DNA of 64,000 nucleotides from Chitinophaga qingshengii (GCF_014529935.1 NZ_JACVFC010000001.1:992001-1056000); one strand, 5' to 3'; numbered from the stretch's first letter, positions 33,500-41,498 are shown. Made by a program: numbers and translations. Notes: generated by a model not told the origin, from the sequence alone.

Positions 33500-34711
33500 T
33501 CATGATATTAACAGGCTATTATTCCATCCCGGTTTTACGTCCGGTTGCAGAAAACCTAATAGTGACAGTCCCACGCCGGCAATACCTTCGAGTACGTTAT
33601 AACTGTTGTGATAATCGGGATGATGAAAAAATTTATACCCGGCGGGCCCATCCTGCCAGGTGTTCATACCAAGCGTTATTTGCAGCCAGTTGGCCGCTGC
33701 TTTTTCTATCGCGGGATCACCGGTAGCCATTGCGGCCTGTTGCAATATATGGGCAATACCCGCACTACCATGGCACAGGCAAGCATCGTATACAGCGCCG
33801 TTTTTTTCATTGCGGTGTTTTGCAACATCGTGGAAAATAGTGAGCGCCGTTTCAGTATAATCCGCCCGCTGCAATCTTTTCCCCGCACCCAGTAACATAG
33901 TAGCGATACCCAGATCCCCATAACACCAGCCCAAACGGCTATGGACATCGCCAACGCTGTTGCCGGAAGCGTCTTTTAAAACCGGGAACAACGACTCCCC
34001 GTCTTCCTTCTCACTTTTCCGGGTAGTCATCAGCCAGCTGATGCCTTCCTCTATCAAACGACGCGCAGTATCCCTGGCAATCCCTTTTTCGTATATCCGT
34101 CCCAGTATGGCAAGGATAGCCGGTACACCATGCGCCAAACCGAGGTTGTAGAGGTCGGTTGTTTTATACTGTTCACTGCGGGAAGAAAATACATCCTTCC
34201 ACGTAATGCCCGCCGGATAACGGTGCGCGGAGCTGGCCAGATAACCCACCAGTCGCTCCAGTACCGGTTTTGCCACGGGCAATGGCCGTTCCAGGAAATA
34301 CAACGCGGTACCCAGGCCTTCATGCAGAAAATCATTTTTACCGGCTGATAAGGTCTCCTCCATAAAATCGGCTACCATCCCGTCAATCTCCCCGAAAGCA
34401 TCTTCCAGCTCATCTTCTTCAATAAAGCCCATTTGTGTAAGATGCTGCACACACCACCCTACACCCGCCACGCCGCCGCAGAAAGAGCCATTCATAGGTT
34501 GTTCCGCCAAAGCCTGTATACTCTTTTCCATTATCATCAGCACCTTATTCAGGTGTTCATCACCGGAGGTATGCTGATAGTAGTAGGCATAAAACAACGC
34601 GCAACCGGTATATCCTCCTAAAAGCCCGGCATTGTTATCGTTGGCAGTAAATACGTCCAATTCCCGGCTGATATTTTCCAGCACGGTTGAAATTTCTTCT
34701 TTATGGTTCAT
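33500..34711 (-). CDS. lanC: Lanthionine synthetase C (LanC cyclase)
   Basis: 403 residues, a zinc cyclase that joins dehydrated Ser/Thr to Cys thiols. The (alpha/alpha)6 toroid motifs are present: GLAHGVPAIL (active His, about 194), GWCYGDLG (zinc Cys263) and CLCHGSAG (zinc Cys313 and His314). All zinc ligands are intact. It is the last gene on the minus strand after three precursor genes, 141 bp after the nearest one, with a hairpin in between at 34808-34829. The dehydratase LanB is divergent at 35676. It is a complete LanBC pair of class I lanthipeptide type. Confidence 0.95.
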   Translation of the reverse strand: MNHKEEISTVLENISRELDVFTANDNNAGLLGGYTGCALFYAYYYQHTSGDEHLNKVLMIMEKSIQALAEQPMNGSFCGGVAGVGWCVQHLTQMGFIEEDELEDAFGEIDGMVADFMEETLSAGKNDFLHEGLGTALYFLERPLPVAKPVLERLVGYLASSAHRYPAGITWKDVFSSRSEQYKTTDLYNLGLAHGVPAILAILGRIYEKGIARDTARRLIEEGISWLMTTRKSEKEDGESLFPVLKDASGNSVGDVHSRLGWCYGDLGIATMLLGAGKRLQRADYTETALTIFHDVAKHRNEKNGAVYDACLCHGSAGIAHILQQAAMATGDPAIEKAAANWLQITLGMNTWQDGPAGYKFFHHPDYHNSYNVLEGIAGVGLSLLGFLQPDVKPGWNNSLLIS

Positions 34712-34807
34712 CGTTCGAGATAATAAATCGTCACCAGGTTCCCGGATTAAAATCCCGGGTTATGAATGTTTGTGAACAGCATTTTTTGCATACCCCTAAA
34801 TATAATA

Positions 34808-34829
34808 GCCCCGGGCTTTAACCCGGGGC
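34808..34829 (-). terminator. GC-rich hairpin between precursor gene and lanC
   Basis: GCCCCGGG (34808-34815) and CCCGGGGC (34822-34829) pair over 8 bp with a 6-nt loop, 22 bp after the stop of the proximal precursor gene. It likely attenuates or stabilises transcript ends, so precursor mRNA exceeds lanC mRNA. No long T tract follows, so partial readthrough is plausible. Confidence 0.55.
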
Positions 34830-34851
34830 AGCCGTAATCCGTGAATTCCGT

Positions 34852-35010
34852 TTAATACACGCAGGAGTCTACACTGCAGATCGGCGCGCCTGTGCTTACG
34901 CACTTGCGGGAACCCGCCAGGTTTTCTGCACCGGCAGTCTGTATGTTTTTGCTAAGGTCAGATACCCTGATCTTGCCTAAGCTGAGTTTTTTTTCAGTTT
35001 GCTTTTTCAT
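34852..35010 (-). CDS. lanA1: Lanthipeptide precursor 1 (class I, pinensin-like tail)
   Basis: 52 residues. The leader has KKLSLGKIRVSDLSKN (residues 7-22), an amphipathic Bacteroidota class I leader, followed by QTAGAENLAG. The C-terminal core ends SRKCVSTGAPICSVDSCVY: three cysteines with Ser/Thr positioned to give lanthionine or methyllanthionine rings. It shares the pattern C-x-S-x-G-A-P-x-C-S-x-x-S-C with precursor 2. Pinensins, antifungal lantibiotics of Chitinophaga pinensis, come from this kind of cluster; whether the core is identical must be checked. It lies 30 bp after precursor 2 and before lanC. Confidence 0.85.
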   Translation of the reverse strand: MKKQTEKKLSLGKIRVSDLSKNIQTAGAENLAGSRKCVSTGAPICSVDSCVY

Positions 35011-35040
35011 CAGTATCGTTTTTAAATACAAATGTTTTGT

Positions 35041-35217
35041 TTAGAATCTGCAGGAGCCCTCGCTGCATACGGGTGCGCCCTGACTCAGACAAGCGAAAGG
35101 GTGAGAGTTGCAGGCAGCAGAACGCTGCTCAGCAGCGCCGGTAGCCAGCGTACCTTTGCTAAGGTCAGATACTTTGATCTTTCCCAGGCTGAGCTTTTTT
35201 TCAACTTGTTTTTTCAT
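35041..35217 (-). CDS. lanA2: Lanthipeptide precursor 2 (class I, paralogue of precursor 1)
   Basis: 58 residues from ATG 35217 (an ATG two codons earlier is also possible). The leader KKLSLGKIKVSDLSKG is nearly identical to precursor 1. The core region is FACLSQGAPVCSEGSCRF preceded by EQRSAACNSHP, with four cysteines and Ser but no Thr. The extra AAC cysteine could give one more ring than precursor 1. The conserved tail C-L-S-Q-G-A-P-V-C-S-E-G-S-C mirrors that of precursor 1, pointing to recent duplication and divergence. It lies 20 bp after precursor 3. Confidence 0.85.
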   Translation of the reverse strand: MKKQVEKKLSLGKIKVSDLSKGTLATGAAEQRSAACNSHPFACLSQGAPVCSEGSCRF

Positions 35218-35236
35218 GTGCAATGGAATTTATTTT

Positions 35237-35401
35237 TTATAAACAATTAACCACCTTGGAAGCCGGAGGCGTACATTTTGCCATCAGGCTGCATCCTGTA
35301 TAAGTAGGCGCTTTTACGTCAATATTACCAGGTTGGGAAGCATTCAGTTTAGCTACTTTAATTTTGTTGAGCACAAGCTTTTTCTCAAATGTTTTTCTCA
35401 T
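35237..35401 (-). CDS. lanA3: Lanthipeptide precursor 3 (distinct core)
   Basis: 54 residues, too short for most gene callers. The leader FEKKLVLNKIKVAKLNASQ (residues 5-23) has the KKLxLxKIKV motif but diverges from precursors 1 and 2, and resembles precursor 4. The core PTYTGCSLMAKC, then TPPASKVVNCL, has three cysteines, Thr and Ser, and no GAP motif, so it predicts a different ring topology. It is the promoter-proximal gene of the minus-strand set, 274 bp from the divergent lanB start. Confidence 0.8.
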   Translation of the reverse strand: MRKTFEKKLVLNKIKVAKLNASQPGNIDVKAPTYTGCSLMAKCTPPASKVVNCL

Positions 35402-35675
35402 AAAACAAATTTTATAGGTTTAAATAATAAAGAAGAATGATAAACAGATAAATGAATTTTGGACAGACATCATTTATTTTGAGGGTGATAAAACAGGTTT
35501 TCTTTCGGATTACAGGATACTGATAAATATAAGCAGAAACTATGAGATCCCGGCTCACGGAAAAACGTGATTTTTAGGAAAATATTTGTTGAAACATGAA
35601 ATTTAACGGTTTTACGGGATAGCCATTCGCGCCTTATTCTATTATCTTCAGTGATTTAAGCCGCGCACGAGAACC
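35402..35675. promoter_or_regulatory. Divergent control region of the lanthipeptide cluster
   Basis: 274 bp, AT-rich, between precursor 3 and lanB. Both transcripts must start here. No convincing TAnnTTTG box is seen on either strand, so a dedicated sigma or activator (for example the response regulator at 32755) may be needed. Confidence 0.4.
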
Positions 35676-38600
35676 ATGATCCAGGCCGAAAACTTTTATG
35701 TTGTCAGAACGCCGCTGCTGCCGGTAGACACCGCCGGCAGCCTGGCCCACCCGCACCTCGCTCAACAGATACAACAACTGCTGCAAACACCTTATATCCG
35801 CGAAGCTATCTACATCGCTTCTCCGGAATTATTCCGGGAACTGGAAAAATGGGAACAGGGACAGCCCGACGATAAACTGCTGTATTCCCTGTACCGCTAT
35901 CTGTTACGCATGAGCAGCCGTTGTACGCCCTACGGCCTCTTTGCCGGCTGTGCTACCGGTACTATCAGCGATCAATCCGGTATACGCCTGCATCACCACC
36001 GGCACCATGTGAAACAAAGCCGCCTCGATATGAACAACGTAGCGGAACTGGTGGCTGCCTTTACGGCGATACCGGCCATCCGGGAACAACTGCTGTATTT
36101 CCCCAATAGCTCCCTGTACTTATCAGGTAGCCGTTACCGTTATGCCGCCTATAGCCTCTCCAATAAATTCCGGCACTATTTCCTGACGGCCGTCAATACC
36201 AGTCACTACCTGGATAGTATACTGGAAAAAGCGGCGCATGGTATCACCCTGCAGGCCATACGTAATAGCCTGATAGACGAAGCGGCCGGTATCACGGCAA
36301 CAGATGCCGCCGGGTTTACGGAAGAACTGCTGCAAAGTCAGCTGCTGGTCAGTGAACTGGAACCTTCTGTTACGGGTGAACTGTTTTTCCGGCGCTTCCT
36401 GGAACGGGTGTCGCAACTACAGCATACCGGTCCGTGGTTGCCCACCCTGCAACGGATACAGACTTTGTTGCAAGACCAGCAAAGCGGCATTCCCGCCTAC
36501 CAGGAGATACACGCGCTGATCAAATCCTTATTACCCGATACCAGCGAAAAAGATCTTATCCAGACGGATCTATTTATGGCCACCTCGCAGAATACGCTGA
36601 GCCATAGCCTGGTACAGGATATTACCCAACAGGTGGACCAGCTGCGTAAACTGATGCGGCACCGTCCGCATACCGATCTGGATAATTTCCGGCAGGCTTT
36701 CAGTCAACGGTATGAAGAAAGAGAAATACCCCTCTCCCTGGCGCTGGACCCTGAAGCGGGCATCGGCTATGGCAGCCAATCAGGGCACCATACCGATCAT
36801 ACACCGCTGGCAGACGACATCATCATCACCACACCTGATACGCCCATCACACAAACCGGCAGTAAACTACAGCAGTTCCAGCAACGCCGGTTATACCGCT
36901 GTCTACAGGAAAACAGCGCCGAAATTTTACTCAGCGATGCCGACCTGGACGAGCTGCGGGAAAAAGAACTTCCTCCGCTACCCTACAGCATGTACCTGAT
37001 GGGCAGCATACTGGGCGCCAGCGCCGCCGCTATAGACGCCGGCGATTACCTGTTCGATCTCAATGGTTGTTCAGGGCCTTCAGCCGCTAATTTACTGGGA
37101 CGGTTCTGTCACGGCGACGAACAGCTGACCGCCCGCCTTAAAGCCAGCCTCGACCGGGAATCCGCACAGGAACCGGACAAGATCTTCGCCGAAATTGTGC
37201 ACCTTCCCGAAGCCCGCACCGGCAACATTCTCATGCGCCCACCCTTACGCCCCTACGAAATTGTATACCTCGCTCATTCATCCGTATCCGCCGATCATCA
37301 GCTACCCCTGTCCGATCTGATGGTAAGTGTGCAACAGGGCCGTATAATATTACGTTCCCGCAAACTGAATAAAGTGATCGTGCCACGGCTCAGCACCGCC
37401 CATAATTATCGCCATGGTCTGCCGGTGTATAAATTCTTATGTGAACTGCAATACCAGGACTATCCCGGTAACCTGGGCTGGTCCTGGCTGCTGCAGGGCA
37501 ACGAAACATTCCTGCCAAGGGTACGTTACCGCAACATCCTCCTCAGTAAATGCACCTGGACACTGGATAAAAAAGATTTCCCTGAATCCGACAGCGGCAA
37601 ATCCTCCCTGGCTATCTTCCAGGCCTTTAAAACCCAATGGCAACTGCCCCAGCACCTCGTCATCATAGAAGGAGACAACGAGCTGCTGATAGACACTTCC
37701 CAGGAATCCGCCCTGCAACTGCTTCTCCAGCAATTGCGCAAAAAGGGCCGGCTCACCGTACAGGAGTTTTTACATACGCCTGAAAACTGCTGGATAGAAG
37801 GTCCGGAAGGCAAACATACCAACCAGCTCGTGATACCTGTATACGACGCGGTACCCGCTGCTATAACCCCAACGGACACACGCCCCGATACCACCTCCCT
37901 GCCCCGGCAGTTTATGCCCGGCAGTGAATGGCTATACGTAAAAGTTTATTGTGGCACCCGTACTGCGGAGGATTTCCTTGAGGTAACATTACTGCCACTG
38001 GTACAGCAACTGGAAGAAGCACAGCTGATCGACAAATGGTTCTTTATCCGGTATAACGACCCCGATCATCACCTGCGTATCCGTTTTCACCATGCTACCA
38101 ATACTGATTTCTGGAAGACCGTGCTGGAACAGTTCTACGCCGCCGTGCAGGCTTTCCCGGGTAAAGACCTGCTATACCGTATACAAACAGATACCTATGA
38201 ACGGGAAGTAGAGCGTTACGGTGCTGCTACCATGGAAATGAGCGAGACCGTTTTTTATTACGACAGCGAAGCGGTCCTGCAAATCATTCAGCTATTGGAT
38301 GAAGAAGAAGGTGAAGATTACCGCTGGCAGCTGGCACTACGCGGCACAGACATGCTGCTGCATGATTTCGGTTTTACGCCCGACGAAAAAACCGCTTTTA
38401 TGGAAAGACTGCAACAGGGATTTTTCCGTGAATTTGGCGGAGACAAAGCACTATTGCTACAACTCAATAACAAGTACCGGCGCGAAATGCGTACCGTACA
38501 GCAGATCCTCAATCCTCATGAAGATGAAGCCAGTGGCTTCCTTACGGCAGTGTCCTTCTTCCGGCAGCGCTCAGAAAAGATCCGCCGGTTGCTGCATCAA

Positions 38601-38813
38601 TATGGGCCACTGCCGGAAAAAGCAGCTTTATTATCCAGCTATATCCATATGTTCCTGAACCGTATCTTCCTCGCCAATCAACGTAAACAGGAACTGGTAC
38701 TCTATCACTTCCTGCACAAACACTATGCTTCCCAGGCCGCCATCCGGAAGCAACACACTCCCTCCGGCTCTATTCATCACATAAAATCAATACAGTATGA
38801 AAAAGAAAAATGA
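35676..38813 (+). CDS. lanB: Class I lanthipeptide dehydratase LanB (fused, full-length)
   Basis: 1045 residues, a tRNA-Glu-dependent dehydratase of Ser/Thr. The N-terminal glutamylation domain has the conserved RCTPYGLFAG (about 80-90) and further blocks to about 720. The C-terminal elimination domain (SpaB_C-like) begins near 748 (PGSEWLYVKVYCG) with FFIRYNDPDHHLRIRFH (about 790) and TYEREVERYGAATMEMSE (about 838-858). Both halves are in one chain, unlike the split arrangement I recall reported for pinensin biosynthesis. Its last 17 bp overlap the start of precursor 4, and it is divergent from precursors 1-3. Confidence 0.95.
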   Translation: MIQAENFYVVRTPLLPVDTAGSLAHPHLAQQIQQLLQTPYIREAIYIASPELFRELEKWEQGQPDDKLLYSLYRYLLRMSSRCTPYGLFAGCATGTISDQSGIRLHHHRHHVKQSRLDMNNVAELVAAFTAIPAIREQLLYFPNSSLYLSGSRYRYAAYSLSNKFRHYFLTAVNTSHYLDSILEKAAHGITLQAIRNSLIDEAAGITATDAAGFTEELLQSQLLVSELEPSVTGELFFRRFLERVSQLQHTGPWLPTLQRIQTLLQDQQSGIPAYQEIHALIKSLLPDTSEKDLIQTDLFMATSQNTLSHSLVQDITQQVDQLRKLMRHRPHTDLDNFRQAFSQRYEEREIPLSLALDPEAGIGYGSQSGHHTDHTPLADDIIITTPDTPITQTGSKLQQFQQRRLYRCLQENSAEILLSDADLDELREKELPPLPYSMYLMGSILGASAAAIDAGDYLFDLNGCSGPSAANLLGRFCHGDEQLTARLKASLDRESAQEPDKIFAEIVHLPEARTGNILMRPPLRPYEIVYLAHSSVSADHQLPLSDLMVSVQQGRIILRSRKLNKVIVPRLSTAHNYRHGLPVYKFLCELQYQDYPGNLGWSWLLQGNETFLPRVRYRNILLSKCTWTLDKKDFPESDSGKSSLAIFQAFKTQWQLPQHLVIIEGDNELLIDTSQESALQLLLQQLRKKGRLTVQEFLHTPENCWIEGPEGKHTNQLVIPVYDAVPAAITPTDTRPDTTSLPRQFMPGSEWLYVKVYCGTRTAEDFLEVTLLPLVQQLEEAQLIDKWFFIRYNDPDHHLRIRFHHATNTDFWKTVLEQFYAAVQAFPGKDLLYRIQTDTYEREVERYGAATMEMSETVFYYDSEAVLQIIQLLDEEEGEDYRWQLALRGTDMLLHDFGFTPDEKTAFMERLQQGFFREFGGDKALLLQLNNKYRREMRTVQQILNPHEDEASGFLTAVSFFRQRSEKIRRLLHQYGPLPEKAALLSSYIHMFLNRIFLANQRKQELVLYHFLHKHYASQAAIRKQHTPSGSIHHIKSIQYEKEK

Positions 38814-38931
38814 GAAAAAAATGAAGCTGACCACTATTAAAGTAGCCAGACTGACCAGCGCTCAAACTGAAAAAAACGCCGCCGGCGTTATCCATCCTAC
38901 CACTACGGTGATACGGACATTTGATTGTTAA
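38797..38931 (+). CDS. lanA4: Lanthipeptide precursor 4, overlapping lanB (single Cys, Thr-rich core)
   Basis: 44 residues in a different frame from the lanB end, overlapping it by 17 bp; a standard ORF filter misses it. The leader KKMKLTTIKVARLTSAQ (residues 7-23) matches precursor 3 (KKLVLNKIKVAKLNASQ). The core GVIHPTTTVIRTFDC has one C-terminal cysteine and four threonines, so one ring plus several dehydrobutyrines at most. An in-frame second ATG (codon 9) falls inside the leader. A perfect hairpin 38941-38967 follows. Overlap with lanB suggests translational coupling. Confidence 0.75.
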   Translation: MKKKNEKKMKLTTIKVARLTSAQTEKNAAGVIHPTTTVIRTFDC

Positions 38932-38940
38932 CAAAACCAG

Positions 38941-38967
38941 GGTTGCGTTACCACCCGTAACGCAACC
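38941..38967. terminator. Bidirectional terminator between precursor 4 and PPTase gene
   Basis: GGTTGCGTTA (38941-38950) and TAACGCAACC (38958-38967) pair perfectly over 10 bp around a 7-nt loop, 10 bp after the precursor 4 stop. The stop codon of the convergent phosphopantetheinyl transferase gene lies within its right end, so it serves both. Confidence 0.8.
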
Positions 38968-39611
38968 TATATATTCTCAAAAAACACTTCCTCGATCTTT
39001 ACAGCGGCGGGCGTTGTTTCAGTCGCTATATGCGCAGCATAGCCACCATGGAGCGTTAACGGCGTCAGCGTCCAGGTAAACCCTTGTAATTCCACTGCTT
39101 CAGCAGAGAGGATATGTATTGATGGCAACTCCACAATACCGACCCCATTTGCTTTTCCTACCGCTTCCTTGATGGTCCAGTATTCATAAAACTGTAACTG
39201 TGGGTCCGGGGCAGATAATACCTGTTGCCATTCCGTTCCGGTAAACTGATCCTTAAAATCACCGATATCAATAGCACCTCTTGCTTCAATATCGATCCCT
39301 ATTCTGCCGGCGGTATCTACCGCACACACCACCATATTGCCCGAATGAGAAATATTAAAATCCGGTCCTGACGGCCAATACGGCCGCCCTGACGGCGTAA
39401 AACGCAATCCTGCCAGGTCCAGCGATTTGCCCAGGTCCGCAAATGCCCGTAGCAGCAGATGTTTCCCCAACAATGAAGCATGGGCGTCCTGCCAGCGATG
39501 AAATCTTAAGACTTTCTGTTGCCCCTGTTCCGGTAATTTATCCAGCAGCCGGTTAAAACTGCGATCAGACAAAGGCGTATCAAAAATGGAATAATAAATA
39601 GAGACAGCCAT
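38967..39611 (-). CDS. 4'-phosphopantetheinyl transferase (Sfp type)
   Basis: 214 residues, transfers the CoA arm onto carrier proteins. Sfp-type motifs are present: GLRFTPSGRPYWPSGPDFNI (phosphate-binding and substrate region), SHSGNMVVC (conserved Ser/His), RIGIDIEARG (Mg2+-binding Asp/Glu) and FYEYWTIKEAVGKANG (W-x-x-K-E-A). All essential residues are visible. It converges with precursor 4. No NRPS or PKS is in the window, so its carrier substrate is elsewhere; association with the lanthipeptide cluster is by position only. Confidence 0.93.
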   Translation of the reverse strand: MAVSIYYSIFDTPLSDRSFNRLLDKLPEQGQQKVLRFHRWQDAHASLLGKHLLLRAFADLGKSLDLAGLRFTPSGRPYWPSGPDFNISHSGNMVVCAVDTAGRIGIDIEARGAIDIGDFKDQFTGTEWQQVLSAPDPQLQFYEYWTIKEAVGKANGVGIVELPSIHILSAEAVELQGFTWTLTPLTLHGGYAAHIATETTPAAVKIEEVFFENI

Positions 39612-39935
39612 AAACGGAAGTTATATTCTTTTCTTCGATTTGGCTATACTGGGGTGATGATAAATTTATACCCGCTCCAGCTGAGAGAAGGCATCTCCCG
39701 GTATCCAATAGCCGGAGCCGGCTGCGCAGGGCTAAAATTGGGAAATAAAATATTATCTTTAAACGCTTGCTAATTTTAACATCTGATTAATATTCGGGTT
39801 AGTATTCGGGCAAAAGAGCTTTGGGAAAGCTGCTTTGTCTTTTATAACACAATGGTCGTAATCTTCCCCCAAAATTGTCGCAACGCCCCCTGAAGCATTA
39901 TCTGTACTTACAATAGTTTTGCTTAAAAGCATGTT
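39612..39935. other. Gene-free interval with tandem 12-bp repeat and a promoter
   Basis: 324 bp. Two near-identical 12-mers, TTAATATTCGGG (39787-39798) and TTAGTATTCGGG (39799-39810), lie head to tail and could be an operator. A perfect -7 box, TAGTTTTG, is at 39914-39921, only 15 bp before the VOC gene start. No other structure is seen. Confidence 0.5.
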
Positions 39936-40340
39936 ATGTCACAGATTAATGTATACCTCAATTTCGACGGAAAATGTGCCGAGGCGATGAAGTTCTATCA
40001 TTCCTGCCTCGGCGGCGAGCTGTTCCTTCAGACAGTAAAGGAATCTCCTATGGCCAATGACTGGCCCGCCCATAAACAGGATCATGTGTTGCACTCCAGT
40101 ATCACCAAAGGACCATTACTGTTGCTGGCCTCCGATATGGGTGAAAACCCTGCCGGTAATAACATCAGCATCAGTCTCACCTGTGATAGTGCTGCAGAGC
40201 TGGAAGAAGCTTTTGAAAAACTATCCGCCGGCGGCGAACGCACCCGGCCTATACATGATTTTTTCGCCGGCAAAATAGGCGCACTGAAAGACAAATACGG
40301 CTTCTATTGGGTACTCTATTCCCATAACGGAAAACAGTAA
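39936..40340 (+). CDS. VOC family protein (PhnB-like glyoxalase fold)
   Basis: 134 residues, cytoplasmic. The N-terminal INVYLNFDGKCAEAMKFYHS and LGGELFLQTVKESPM, and the C-terminal KDKYGFYWVLYS, are typical of PhnB/3-demethylubiquinone methyltransferase-like VOC proteins. Two betaalphabetabetabeta modules would form a metal- or ligand-binding cup. No substrate can be named; many Bacteroidota carry several such proteins of unknown function. It has its own promoter and stands alone, 99 bp before the HtrA gene. Confidence 0.88.
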   Translation: MSQINVYLNFDGKCAEAMKFYHSCLGGELFLQTVKESPMANDWPAHKQDHVLHSSITKGPLLLLASDMGENPAGNNISISLTCDSAAELEEAFEKLSAGGERTRPIHDFFAGKIGALKDKYGFYWVLYSHNGKQ

Positions 40341-40439
40341 AGTTGACAGTACTCCTGACCAACCTGGCAGCCACCGCCGGCGTATATTGCCAAAACGGCG
40401 GAATTTTAATCTGGATACATATTTGAGCGCCTTGCCATT

Positions 40440-41456
40440 ATGGAAAATGCACTCACTTTTTTAACTCATCATCCGGTAAACGACGCCGGTTTACTGGATG
40501 CATATTCTCAAACGGTTACCGGTGTGGTAGGCACGGTCGCCGAATCAGTCGTACACATTGAAGTACAACGTCCTGTCAATGACAGACGCAACCCGGAACG
40601 GAAAACACAAGGCGGCTCGGGATCGGGCTTCATCATTTCTTCCGACGGCTTTATTATCACGAACAATCACGTGATTGAAAAGGCAACCAGCATCCGGGTT
40701 TCTTTTGTTGACGGCAGGAAAGTCAACGCAGAAATAAAGGGCGCCGACCCTTCTACCGATATTGCCGTGCTCAAGATTGATGAGACCGGGCTAAAAGCCA
40801 TGTCTTTCGCGGATTCGTCAGCGTTACAGGTAGGCCAGATCGCTATCGCCATCGGTAATCCCATGGGCCTGCAATACACCGTTACTGCCGGCGTGGTAAG
40901 TGCATTGGGCCGCACCCTCCGCGCCAGCAACGGCAGGCTTATCGATAACGTGATCCAAACAGATGCCGCACTCAATCCCGGCAACAGCGGCGGACCGCTG
41001 GTCAACTCCCAGGGACAAATCATCGGCGTTAACACCGCCATGATCCCCGCTGCACAGGGACTCTGTTTCGCCATCTCCTCCAATCTCGCCGCCCAGATAG
41101 CCGGCCAGCTCATTCTTCACGGCAAAGTAAGACGCGCCCAACTCGGCATCGCCGCCCAACCCGTGAAACTCACCCACCGTATGATCGCGGCCAATAAACT
41201 TACTGCCGAAACCGGTGTATACGTTTTTGAAACCGTTCCCGATGGGAATTATGATAACAGCCAGTTACATACCGGCGATATCATCGTGGCCTTCGATAAC
41301 ATACCGGTGGCTACGGTGGATGATATGCATCAGCAACTCACAGAAAAACAGATTGGACGGAAAGTATTGGTGGATGTGTTGAGAGGAGGACATAAAATAA
41401 CGGTTACGGTTATCCCAGGGAACGCTGATAGCCATGATTATCAAGGGTTTCGCTGA
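40440..41456 (+). CDS. HtrA/DegP-like serine protease with one PDZ domain
   Basis: 338 residues. The catalytic triad is intact: His77 in TNNHVIE, Asp107 in STDIAVL, Ser183 in PGNSGGPLV. A C-terminal PDZ domain (about 240-325) follows, with LHTGDIIVAFDNIPVATVDD. No signal peptide or membrane anchor is seen, unusual for a periplasmic HtrA, so either the start is misjudged or it acts in the cytoplasm; ATG 40440 is the only good in-frame start. The final ten codons (NADSHDYQGF) lie within a repeat element at 41421-41467, so that element shapes the C-terminus. Confidence 0.9.
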   Translation: MENALTFLTHHPVNDAGLLDAYSQTVTGVVGTVAESVVHIEVQRPVNDRRNPERKTQGGSGSGFIISSDGFIITNNHVIEKATSIRVSFVDGRKVNAEIKGADPSTDIAVLKIDETGLKAMSFADSSALQVGQIAIAIGNPMGLQYTVTAGVVSALGRTLRASNGRLIDNVIQTDAALNPGNSGGPLVNSQGQIIGVNTAMIPAAQGLCFAISSNLAAQIAGQLILHGKVRRAQLGIAAQPVKLTHRMIAANKLTAETGVYVFETVPDGNYDNSQLHTGDIIVAFDNIPVATVDDMHQQLTEKQIGRKVLVDVLRGGHKITVTVIPGNADSHDYQGFR

Positions 41457-41467
41457 TTAGCAAAGAT
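41421..41467 (+). repeat. Stop-codon-associated interspersed repeat, copy A
   Basis: AACGCTGATAGCCATGATTA begins a 47-bp element ending CGCTGATTAGCAAAGAT. It overlaps the HtrA stop codon (41454-41456). It is the inverse of copy B (41556-41594) with a 9-nt spacer between conserved halves, as in copy C. Confidence 0.6.
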
Positions 41468-41498
41468 CGAACCGAAGATCATCTTTAACTCATTAAAA

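Noticed and set aside
34741..34790. Second hairpin upstream of lanC
   Set aside because: The CCGGATTAAAATCCCGG-like segment pairs only imperfectly with one unpaired base; the hairpin at 34808-34829 is much stronger.
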